Shown here one piece after another: positions 55,345 to 64,000 of a DNA stretch of 64,000 bases. Within the stretch, counting starts at the first letter, position 1, and each line of letters begins with the position of its first letter. The translations under genes were made by a program, and so were the position numbers. This DNA comes from Colocasia esculenta (lineage: Eukaryota > Streptophyta > Magnoliopsida > Alismatales > Araceae). Location: NCBI GenBank assembly GCA_014218235.1, contig CM024759.1, forward strand, positions 76,281,079 through 76,345,078, written 5' to 3'. Below the pieces are notes generated by a model, which had not been told where the DNA came from, did not search any database, and was given only the letters and a program-made list of their open reading frames with translations.

Positions 55345-56960
55345 AAAATCATAGCCAGCAAACCACAAAGGTAGGCTATGCCAAAATCAAATTTCAAATC
55401 CATAGCCAGCAAACCACAAAGGTAGGCTACATCAAATCCATACTCAAAATCATAGCCAACAAGCCACAATGGTAGGCTATTTCAAATCCCAAATCCCGAA
55501 ACCATAGCCAGCAAACCACAAAGGTAGGCCACATCAAATCCATACTCAAACTCAGCCAACAAACCACAATGGTAGGCTATTTCAAATCCCAAGTCCCGAA
55601 ACCATAGCCAATGAACCATAAAAGTAGGCTATCTCAAATCCAAGTCTTAAACCATAGCCAACAAACTACAAAGGTAGGCTATGCCAAAATCAAATCCCAA
55701 ATCCGTAGCCAGCAAACCACAAAAGTAGGCTATATCAAATCCATATTCAAAGACCATAGCCAGCAAGCCACCAAGGCAGGCCATACTCAAACCCAAATAT
55801 AAATCCATAACCAGCAAACCACAAAGGTAGGCTATATCAAATCCATATCCAAAACTATAGCCAGCAAACCACAAAGGTAGGCTATATCAAATCCATATTC
55901 AAAGACCATAGCCAGCAAGCCACCAAGGCAGGCCATACTCAAACCCAAATATAAATCCATAAGCCAAAAAGCCATCAAGGTAGGCCATATTCAAATCCAA
56001 ATCACAAAAACATAGCCAACAAACCACAAAGGTAGGCTATGCCAAAATCAAATCCCAAATCCGTAGTCAGCAAACCACAAAGGTAGGCTATATCAAATCC
56101 ATATTAAAAAAAAAAAAAAAATCATAGCCAGCAAGCCACCAAGGCAGGCCATATTCAAATCCAAATCACAAATCCATAGCCAGTAAACCACAAAGGTAGG
56201 CTACACCAAATCAAAATCCAAACACATAGCCAGCAAACCACAAAGGTAGGCTATATCAAATCCATATCCAAACCATAGCCGATAAGCCATCAAGGCAGGC
56301 TATGTATGCTAGGCCATATCCAAATCCTATAGCCAGCAAACCACAAAGGTAGGCTATATCAAACCCATATTCAAAATCCATATCCATATGCAAATTCAAG
56401 TCGAATCCCAAACCATAGCCAGCAAGCCCCAAAGGTAGGCTATTTCAAATCCCAAATCTATGAAAAAAAAAAAACCCCATCCAACATATTACAATCCCAA
56501 AATATGCCAAAACCCAAATGTCAAATACAGCCATAAACCATCAAGGTAGACTGAACCAGATACAAACCAAAGCCTGAAAACAAAATCCAAACTCAGATTC
56601 CAAAATCATGGCTATCAAACCATAATAAGCTATACCAAATTCCAAATTCCAATACCAGATGTTCGGCCCAAAAGCCATTGAGGAAGGCTGAGTTAATCCA
56701 CAAATTCAAAGTCCCAACCGCAAGCCATAAAAGCCAGTTAGCTCAAATTCAAATCCCAATTACCCCCAGTAAGCCATCAAGGCAGGTTATACCCCAAATA
56801 TAAACCCAGAGCCGAACACCACAAAGGTAGGCTATGTCAAACCCAAACTCTAGTCATGATCAGCAAGCCATCAAGGCAGGCCATATCAAATCCAAAACTC
56901 AAATCCATAGCCACAAACCACCAAGGTAGGCTAAACCAATACCAAAACCAAGACCTAAAC
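55345..56960 (+). repeat. ~50-bp array catagccagcaaacc..ggtaggctat
   Basis: About 25 degenerate units with a period near 50 bp. Each has the word (c)atagccagcaaaccacaaa, then ggtaggctat, separated by caaatcc-type spacers. ATAGCC and GGCTAT at the two ends of each word are complementary, so every unit can fold into a short hairpin on either strand. Variant units in which the right word reads ggcaggccat also occur. Units degenerate toward 56500-56960. It lies between pol and the antisense ORF and would be in the 3' part of the genomic RNA. Confidence 0.85.
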
Positions 56961-57106
56961 CAAAATCAACATCAAAACCAAGTCCAGAACCAAATCAAAC
57001 CCAAAAATCCCATATTCCAATACCATCAAAACACAGATTCCAGCAAATCCACTCAAGGTTCGGCTGAATGTCTCAAGTACAGAGTTCAAAAAAAAGAGAA
57101 AAAAAA

Positions 57107-57598
57107 GGGGTTAAAAATAGAGATACCCCGATGGACTTAAGGACACAATCACATTGTGCTCTTAAGGGTAATAAGATCAAAAATCCGGCTGAGGTGAAAA
57201 CCCAAAAGGGTACCTCGGGCAAAAATGGATAACCCCTCAACGTGAAAACCTGTAAAGGGCGCGTTGGAAAAAGCTAAAGGGGGCCAGTCTTAGTGAAAAC
57301 CCGAAAGGGCGCTGAAACTGGTAATGTGAAAAAAAAGGAGAAGAAAAGAAAAAGGGGTTAAAAACAGAGATACTCCGATGGACTTAAGAACGCAACCACA
57401 TCGTGCTCTTAAGGGTAAAAAGATCAAAAAATCCGGCTGAGGTGAAAACCCAAAAGGGCACTTCAGGCAAAAATGGATAACCCCTCAGCGTGAAAACCCG
57501 CAAAGGGCACGTTGGAAAAAGCTAAAGGGGGCCAGTCTTAGTGAAAACCCGAAAGGACGCTAAGATTGGTAATGTGAAATAAAGAGAGAAAGCATGAA
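57107..57598 (+). repeat. Two ~246-bp direct repeats with gtgaaaaccc motifs
   Basis: Copy one starts ggggttaaaaatagagata at 57107; copy two starts ggggttaaaaacagagata at 57353. Within each, gtgaaaaccc is followed by aaaaggg or gaaaggg three times, giving small inverted pairs such as ccc..ggg. Copies differ by few substitutions. Located directly before the 3' end of the antisense ORF. Confidence 0.85.
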
Positions 57599-57727
57599 AG
57601 GGGGGACTTCACTGTCCTTCATTCAAATATTTACAGAATCACAAGTCGCTCTGTAACAAACAAGCAGAGCATAATAGTTACTGAATACAAGAGAAAATAG
57701 GGCCAGAATAGAAAGGCCTATACATAA

Positions 57728-58874
57728 CTACTTCGATCCAAAACGAAGCCAGGAGGGCTTCTTCCTTTTCAGTCGTTCGACCTCTTTGGTCTTGAAAGAA
57801 GTGGAGCGACGATGTTCTTCATCATCCTTAATGAGGGCGGCCTCCTCCTCGGAATCTTTGGCGTCGCCCTTGACTTCCTGATCTAGTGAGGAGCGTGCCT
57901 CCTCAAGCTCGCGCTGCAGACGAACAACATTTTCCATCTCTGCGGTGATCTTCAGCTTCCGCGCCTTCCGGCCTTTACGCACTTCAGTAATCCGGGAGCC
58001 GCGTCTATCGGCATCACTGGCCGATGAACAAAGATCATCTTCTAAAGTCTGGATCCGCTGGACATAAGGGGCCCAGACTGCACTACCGTGGCGGCGACAT
58101 ACTTCGCCCCAGATATCTCCAACAAATGCCATCCATCTCTTCTGAGAAATGCCTGAGTTGAAGGCTAGCGTGGTCTTTTCCTTCAACACTCGCTTGACAG
58201 CATCAATGGGTGGAGGATCTTCTGAGTCCACTACTGCTTCGATGCGGTCGACAAGAAAATTCCAAAGATCTTCATCCTCAGGGCCTGGGCTTGGCCGAGC
58301 TCTAGTGGGCCAATCCACTCCATGCTCAGATAGGACCTCAAGTCCTAATGGCGGAGATCCGCCATCGTCAAAATCTAAAGATGGCGGGTTGCCTGACAAA
58401 TAAAAGTACATGCGCCAATGAGTGACAATGAAGTTTACAAAGTCTGAAAGAAAATGAAAAGAGTGAAAGCTGCTACAACTCACTATATGGGAGATTTCCC
58501 ACTTCTTTTTCCGCTTCAGGAGCTGGAGGTTGAACAGAACTCGATTCTTCGGCATAAAATTCCTGAAAAGCAGGAGGATAATCAATTGCAGACAGATCTA
58601 GGTCTCCTCCGTCTATCGTTGGTATAGATAGTTCGAGGTTATAGCTCGTTTGTCCAAAAAGTCCATCACCGTCAGCAGTGTCTCCGACTTGAAATGCTGA
58701 ATACGCCTGTGATGTGAAGAACGGGCTCCCCAGGCCATCCCAAGAAAGGAAAGGTGAACTGGTTGCAACAATGGAATTCGAATCCATCACTCCCCAAGAA
58801 ATGAGTTGATCACAAAAAGGCTGACCACCTGAACAAAAGGGAGAAAGGGAGTCATAGCCGTTGAGCGAAGCCAA
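57728..58874 (-). CDS. Antisense ORF of the gypsy element (probably spliced)
   Basis: Two minus-strand exons, 58874-58484 and 58392-57728, flank a 91-nt gap with GT donor (ata/gtgagttg, 58483) and AG acceptor (tttgtcag, 58393). Joining them keeps frame and gives about 351 residues. The first part is Ser/Asp-rich (MDSNSIVATSSPFLSWDG). The second has PEDEDLWNFLVDRIEAVVDS, SQKRWMAFVGDIWGEVCRRH, a coiled coil (NVVRLQRELEEARSSLDQEV) and a basic end RLKRKKPSWLRFGSK. No known domain is recognised. Tat elements are known to carry extra antisense ORFs at this position. The listed start is TTG; the first ATG is at MDSNS (near 58787), and a ttgttcag acceptor just upstream suggests another exon. Confidence 0.65.
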
Positions 58875-59460
58875 AAAGGTTAACCTCAGCAGCAGGATTC
58901 TGCGTCAAATCCTAGATAAAGTCAAAAAGACAAGATTCAGGACGAAGATGTCAGGTCCAATTCAATCAGATGTCAAGGAGCCAGAACCCAGAAGAGGAAT
59001 ATCAAATTTAAACTTAAATCAAGTTAGAATCTCGGACCTCAAGAAAAGATTTCAAATCAAGCTGTTGAATAGAACCTGGAGGATAAATTCCAGCGATCAA
59101 ATTTCCAACCCAACTCTGAGCAAGGTCAAAAAGACAAGCTTCGGAAAGGGAAAACCAAATTAAGTATTCAACAAAGCCAGAAAGGCAAGTCTCAAGAAAT
59201 TTCTGGGATGAAGTCAGAAAAACAAAGAGCCAGGCAAAAGAAATCGAAGTCAGTTCTGAGTAAATCCAAGAAGCAGAGCTGATAAAGAAGCATAGCGAGA
59301 CTGATCGTGGCCCAAGATTGCTGACGTCACAGTGAAGTACTGAAGCGCGTCAACTACGGCTACGATTTTTCAGTTCAAATTCCACGGCAAGTCAGGAAGA
59401 TCAAAGTAAAACTCAAAGAACGCACGGGACGTCCTCCTGCGCCTTCAGCTTCGGTGCACT
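58875..59460. other. Region between antisense ORF and 3' LTR
   Basis: No domain is seen in either strand. On the minus strand this would be the promoter, leader or further exon of the antisense ORF. Confidence 0.4.
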
Positions 59461-59465
59461 TCCCG

Positions 59466-59474
59466 TGGGGGGCA
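59466..59474 (+). promoter_or_regulatory. Probable polypurine tract
   Basis: gtggggggc lies directly before the 3' LTR start at 59477. It is short and interrupted compared with typical tracts, but it is the only purine run in the right place. Confidence 0.5.
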
Positions 59475-59476
59475 TT

Positions 59477-62450
59477 TGTTGAACCCCAAAAAGTTTCAGA
59501 CAACATCCTGGGTACTTCCCTTCAAGGATAAACCAACAACTCTTCAGGCCGAGTTAAGTCTCTGAACAAATCGGAAGAGATTAACGCCTTGTACTAAACA
59601 TTGAAGTACAAATATGGCATGGAAGAAAAATCCAGTAACATGAGGTCTATAAAGACCAAGTGACAAATACAAATACAGCACGGAACAAATCCGGCAGCAC
59701 AAGGTCCATGAAGACCAACTGTGAGATACAAATACACGGAAGAAATCCGACAGTACGAGGTCCATAAAGACCAAGCATGAAGTACAAGTACAAGCACAAG
59801 CACAAGAACAAGTCGGCGACAGAAGCTCCAAGGATGCAAATGCAACTCTTCACCGGGCAAAACTCCGAGCAAGAGAAGCAAGATTTCAGCAAACCAGTCC
59901 CCCCAAAATGAGTCCCTTATAGCCTATTTATAGGCAATCCTTCCCCCCATTTCAAAACACCCCTTAGGTCTAAGGGGAAGGGGGGAAGAGAGGGCGGTTG
60001 GAGGGCTCCAACCTGTTTAATATTAAACAGGTTGGAGGGGAGGCCCCCTCCAACTTCTTAACATAAAACCGGTTGGGGGGGTGCTCCCCTCCAACCGGTT
60101 TTATATAAAAACAGGTTGGAGGGGAACCCCCCCCCAACCTGTTTTATGTAAATCAGGTTGGGGGGGTGCCCACACCCCCAACCTGTTTTATATAAAACAG
60201 GTTGGAGGGGAACTCCCCCCAACCTGTTTAATGTTAAACAGGTTGGGGGTGTTCCCCCCAACCGAAATGGGGGTTCTCCCCCCCTCCTTCTCCTGTTTAT
60301 GCAGGGAGGGGAGGAGAAGCCAACCCCTATAAAAGGGGAGGCACCCCCTTCATCTGAAATGGAGGGCAGAAAACCCCATAAGCCCCCATATGCTGGCCAC
60401 CAAGCCCCAGAAATCCCCCCTCTATGCTGAAGAAATCAGTCCCCATAGGGAGGAGAAAATCCTAGAAAACCCCCCCTCTATGCTGGAAAAAACCAGTCCC
60501 CATAGGTGCAAAGTCCCCCAAAAAAAATCCCTGCTGGTTGGCAATCCCCCAAGCCTTGTAAACCAGTCCCAAAACCCTTGTAAACCAGTCCCTCCAAGCC
60601 TTGTAAGGTCCTGGTTCTGAAGTTTTCAGAAATACAAAAATTTCCGTCTTTCCAAATCTCCTTCCATCCGTTCTTCCAATTCTTTGGTTTGGCGTGAAGG
60701 TATTGGTTTGTTTCTTGTTCAATATGGAGTGAGGAGTGCCTGATAACGTGAAAAAGAGCGGGAGATCGCCATCGTATACGGCTCCGACATCTCCCTCGCG
60801 CCACATCCCCACATCGAGCAAGTCTCTGTGGGGATCCAGGGGTTTAAATACCGTCCATATCGAGCAAGTCTCTATGGACATACGGTATTTAAACACCCCT
60901 TTCTCTCTCTCTCTCGGTATATTTATACCCCACATCGAGCAAGTCTCTGTGGGGGATTCAGGGGTTTAAATACTGTCCATATCGAGCAAGTCTCTATGGA
61001 CATATGGTATTTAAACACCCTTTGTTCTCTCTCTCTTGGTATATTTATACCCCACATCGAGCAAGTCTCTGTGGGGATCCAGGGGTTTAAATACTGTCCA
61101 TATCGAGCAAGTCTCTATGGACATATGGTATTTAAACACCCTTTGTTCTCTCTCTCTTGGTATATTTATACCCCACATCGAGCAAGTCTCTGTGGGGGAT
61201 TCAGGGGTTTAAATACTGTCTATATCGAGCAAGTCTCTATGGACATATGGTATTTAAACACCCTTTGTTCTCTCTCTCTTGGTATATTTATACCCTACAT
61301 CGAGCAAGTCTCTGTGGGGGATTCAGGGGTTTAAATACTGTCCATATCGAGCAAGTCTCTATGGACATATGGTATCTAAACACCCTTTGTTCTCTCTCTC
61401 TCTCGGTATATATATATACCCCATATCGGGCAGGTTTCTATGAACAAATGGTATTTAAATACCCTTGTATGTTTGCGCTCTAAATGCCTCCATATCAAGC
61501 AAAACTCTATGGGTACGGACATTTAGGTGCCTTGTACTCACATGTATATGTTCCGTCGAGGAGACTCTGCTCAAGCAGGGATTCTGCTCAAGAGGATATC
61601 TGTATAATCATAATCTCATGCTTATATGCATATGTCTTCTTGAGGAAACTATGTCTAAACAGAAATTCTCATCAAATACATACTCATATAATTGTGAGTC
61701 TATGTTCATACGGATATGAGTCCTGAGTTGAACTCTGCCTACGCAGGGGTTCTACCCGAGAACATATCCATTCAAGTACAATCATATGTATATATTTCCT
61801 TAAGGACACTCCGTCAAAACGGAAATTCCGTCCTAAAATTTACTCGTATGTTCATAACTATGTGTTTATATGCATACGTTTCAACTAAGATTTTGTCTCT
61901 GGAAACGAGTATATACTCAAAAGATAATTTCGCTAACACGGGCCTGTTCCTGCCCAGGACAAGCTACATACTCTTTTCAAAAAGACAACCCTATTTTCCA
62001 AACTCAGACTCATTCTGTTCAAAATAAACAAAGCAAAAAGAAATGTTGTCTTGAAATTTCTTGCAGATGCATATATTCTCGCCCACGCTATGAAATGGTA
62101 TTCGGGTTGAAATAGGTGTTAATACGACACCTAAGGTTTTTAACTCGATGTAAATGTAACATCGATTCCGATCGATGGAGACAGGGGTCCAGCACACGCC
62201 ACCCCAATCGCCTGATGATTAAAAGGCACGGAATCAAAGAAGTTCAGATCAAAACACGGCGCACCCATCCGTTTCACGGATATATATATAAAAATTCTTT
62301 CTCTGCATTGCGCAGACCCTTACTTCTGCCTGGTAGGCAGGTTGGCACGCCCCGCAACACAAAATAAGTCAAAAAACATGATAAATGAAACGAACCTCCC
62401 CATACGATGATGGGAGAGGGAAAGAGGAAGGAAAAATTCCCGTGTCCACA
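59477..62450 (+). repeat. Gypsy 3' LTR (2974 bp)
   Basis: Partner of 41992-45001 with all the same parts: palindrome array (60008-60260), TATA-like ctataaaag (60327-60335), hairpin array from 60807, and diverged repeats. Differences are one fewer ccagtccc repeat, a few run-length changes and a handful of substitutions. Confidence 0.93.
60807..61430 (+). repeat. Hairpin array, 3' LTR copy
   Basis: Five ~120-bp units with hairpins A and B as in the 5' LTR. In the first unit the B loop reads TCGAGCAAGTCTC, whereas the 5' LTR copy has TTGAGC at that place. One B-flank reads ggtatctaaac instead of ggtatttaaac. Confidence 0.9.
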
Positions 62451-62560
62451 GCCACAGACAAACACCCACCCCACCCAGGTTCGAACCTGGGATCCCCCGC
62501 TCCCTGCTCCACCCGGCTACAGGCGGGGGACCTTCAGTCTCCAACCATACTCCTTCACAT
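62451..62560 (+). mobile_element. SINE-like right part with tRNA B box
   Basis: After the gccac duplication, ggttcgaacct at 62478-62488 matches the B-box consensus with one mismatch and is followed by gggatccccc, as in tRNA-like genes. Together with the A box at 41971 it reconstructs a Pol III-type split promoter of normal spacing. The tail of the SINE is not clear. Confidence 0.5.
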
Positions 62561-63007
62561 CAAAAACTGCACTACCTTGTTTGCCTGCCCCTACTGCATT
62601 GTCATTCATCGGTTTACTGCCAGCCTTCAGAGCCAGCATTTCAGTTTTTACATAAATACTGATCTAGAAATACTCACATCCTAAACGAAGTTTGACAGCT
62701 TGAGGAAGTGATTCCTGTAGCAGCAGTGTATAGAAGGGCATTTTAGCCCCTTATTTTATGTTTTCTTTTAGTTAGTTGGTTATTAGCGTAGTCTTGCTAT
62801 TTATCTCTATTATAAGGGGTATATTTGTCCCTTTTTATCTTGTGGTTTGTAACTACCCTAATTAATAAAATAGCAGGGTTAGAGAGGATGCAGGTCTGGT
62901 TTTGGGCTGCAGTTTCTCCCTCTCTCTTCTTCTTCCTCATGTTTGGCCTGCTCCCTTCTTGAAAATTAACAATTCCAAAACACTTTCTTTGATTAACAGA
63001 CCATATT
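62561..63007. other. No recognisable gene
   Basis: AT-rich sequence with a word repeated in inverted form near 62740-62830 (tagcccctta / ataaggggtata). It could be part of a small LTR or MITE; not supported further. Confidence 0.4.
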
Positions 63008-63015
63008 GTAAGGAC

Positions 63016-63311
63016 CATGGTTTGGCGGATCAAATCGGATCGGCTTGATTCTCCCGAATCGGGACGAATCATGGAAAACCCGATTCTCGATTCCATCAAT
63101 TCGGTCCAATTCGCCTCATATATATAATATTATTATATCATATTAGTAATATATATTATACATTATAAATATCATATATATTATATATATAATATATATT
63201 ATACCCATGAGAATCGATCCGATTCGGATCGATTCGGGTCGATTCGTGGGGGAATCGAATCGGATCAAGAAAAATCCAATTCGCCTCCCGATTCCGATCC
63301 GGCAAACCTTG
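63016..63311. mobile_element. 296-bp hAT MITE, TSD gtaaggac
   Basis: Begins catggtttggcggatc and ends gatccggcaaaccttg, inverted with 14 of 16 bases matching. It is flanked by the perfect 8-bp duplication gtaaggac (63008-63015 and 63312-63319). The interior has cgattcgg/gaatcg repeats at both sides of an AT core made of tatata words. Same family as the MITEs at 21113 and 30600. Non-coding. Confidence 0.9.
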
Positions 63312-63319
63312 GTAAGGAC

Positions 63320-64000
63320 AATTCCGTATTCTCATCCACGCCTCCTAGCCTTCTAAACAACAAAACCAGACTTGAAACTCTTATATACTCCACAAATGCA
63401 ACAACATTCTTCACAGACAATATTAGTGCACCAAAAAAACCTTTAAAAAGTCAAATTTGGATGTATTAAAAAATATTAAGACAACATTAATCTTTTATAG
63501 ACAATATGAGCTCCCTCCCACCAGATTAGATTTCTTACACCATCTTGGTGAGTTCTGGATGTATAGGTGTTTGGATTTGGTCTCTTTTTGGGTCTTGGCC
63601 CACCTATACTTGTACATTCTCTTTCTTTTAATATATACATGTGGTACTATCCACTTTCAAAAAACATAAGCTCCCTCTCACCCTCATTCCCCACTTGATG
63701 TCCAATCCAAAACCTTAAGAACATGTGTTTGAGAGTAAGCATCACTCATTTAAGAAAACATTGTTTGTACATCATTTAGAAGTATAAATGAAATTTGTCA
63801 GTATACTAACCGACCATTGAACACTATCTGACCATCTCCTTAATGCTACAAGCACGTCATTGAGATTTACCAACCATTCAACACTTTCTGCATTGGTTTG
63901 TTTCCTATGAGCAAAAGAAGCTGACCAAAGAGCATCAACAGCAGCAAACAGAGTCACTGCACACATCCTTCACTTCTACCAGGTTCAAAAGTTGTGGTTC
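63320..64000. other. No confirmed gene
   Basis: A minus-strand frame at 63966-63772 encodes MCAVTLFAAVDALWSASFAH and RKQTNAESVEWLVNLNDVLV, with a possible donor (gtaaat) after VEWL. It looks protein-like but I do not recognise it, and it does not match NAP1 sequence I know. It may be an exon of another gene running off the window. Confidence 0.35.

Larger units (their letters stand above)
41992..62450 (+). mobile_element. 20.5-kb Tat-lineage Ty3/gypsy retrotransposon
   Basis: A complete element with LTRs 41992-45001 and 59477-62450 (TG...CA), flanked by a perfect 5-bp duplication gccac (41987-41991, 62451-62455). The internal order is PBS, gag, protease, RT, RNase H, a second archaeal-type RNase H, integrase, a ~4.4-kb 3' region with repeat arrays and an antisense ORF, then a short G tract. 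Integrase after RT defines Ty3/gypsy. The second RNase H, great length and antisense ORF point to the Tat group (Ogre/Retand/Grande relatives). The LTRs are almost identical, so insertion was recent. Pol is split by four apparent one-base frameshifts, so autonomy as written is doubtful. Confidence 0.93.

Overview
The window is plant nuclear DNA, most likely from an angiosperm with a large, repeat-rich genome. The evidence is a NAP1 gene ending in the plant-type C-terminus SPLPRFAVSRSGPISYK, plant spliceosomal introns, and plant transposon lineages: Tat-type Ty3/gypsy, a copia element primed by initiator tRNA-Met, hAT elements with BED and DUF659 domains, a MULE and a CACTA-type end. The species cannot be named from the sequence. 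No rRNA, intact tRNA gene, CRISPR array or bacterial-type operon was seen.

The only host gene I can support is NAP1, the NCKAP1-like subunit of the plant SCAR/WAVE complex, on the minus strand. Its last three coding exons lie at 38816-39807, 22481-22693 and 16689-17178. They join in frame with GT-AG introns to give 564 residues and a stop. The introns are 16.1 kb and 5.3 kb, and almost all of the excess length is transposon DNA.

Layout. 1-6 kb: scattered repeats, a 430-bp hAT-like MITE with an 8-bp target duplication, three diverged ~172-bp repeats and a MULE transposase fossil. 6.27-12.09 kb: a complete gag-only copia element (TR-GAG type), transcribed on the minus strand, with two LTRs, PBS, PPT and a 5-bp TSD; a CACTA-type terminus follows. 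12.3-16.7 kb: no recognisable gene. 16.7-39.8 kb: NAP1. Its large intron holds a nested stack: an outer hAT (22996-38322, TSD caagagaa), an inner hAT (26125-38043, TSD catgtaaa), a third element (28210-31767, TSD tgtggtag), and inside that a solo LTR (28372-30409, TSD cgcgc) and a small hAT MITE (30600-30769, TSD cttaagat). There is also a 2.3-kb tandem duplication and an 874-bp fold-back element. 42.0-62.5 kb: a 20.5-kb Tat-lineage gypsy element with 3-kb LTRs, TSD gccac, gag, protease, RT, two RNase H domains, integrase, a long repeat-rich 3' region and a spliced antisense ORF. It appears to have inserted between the A and B boxes of a tRNA-derived SINE-like sequence. 62.5-64 kb: one further hAT MITE with a perfect 8-bp TSD.

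The most unusual signal is in the gypsy LTRs. A ~120-bp tandem array (43366-43940, repeated in the 3' LTR) encodes alternating hairpins with the same 13-nt loop TCGAGCAAGTCTC on two different 7-bp stems whose differences are compensatory. The element also carries a palindrome array upstream of its TATA box and a ~1.6-kb array of ATAGCC/GGCTAT stem repeats after integrase. One caution: LTR pairs and duplicated segments differ mainly by single-base indels in homopolymers, and each of the four pol frameshifts is explained by one base lost in or beside a short run. Some 'broken' genes may therefore be base-calling artefacts.
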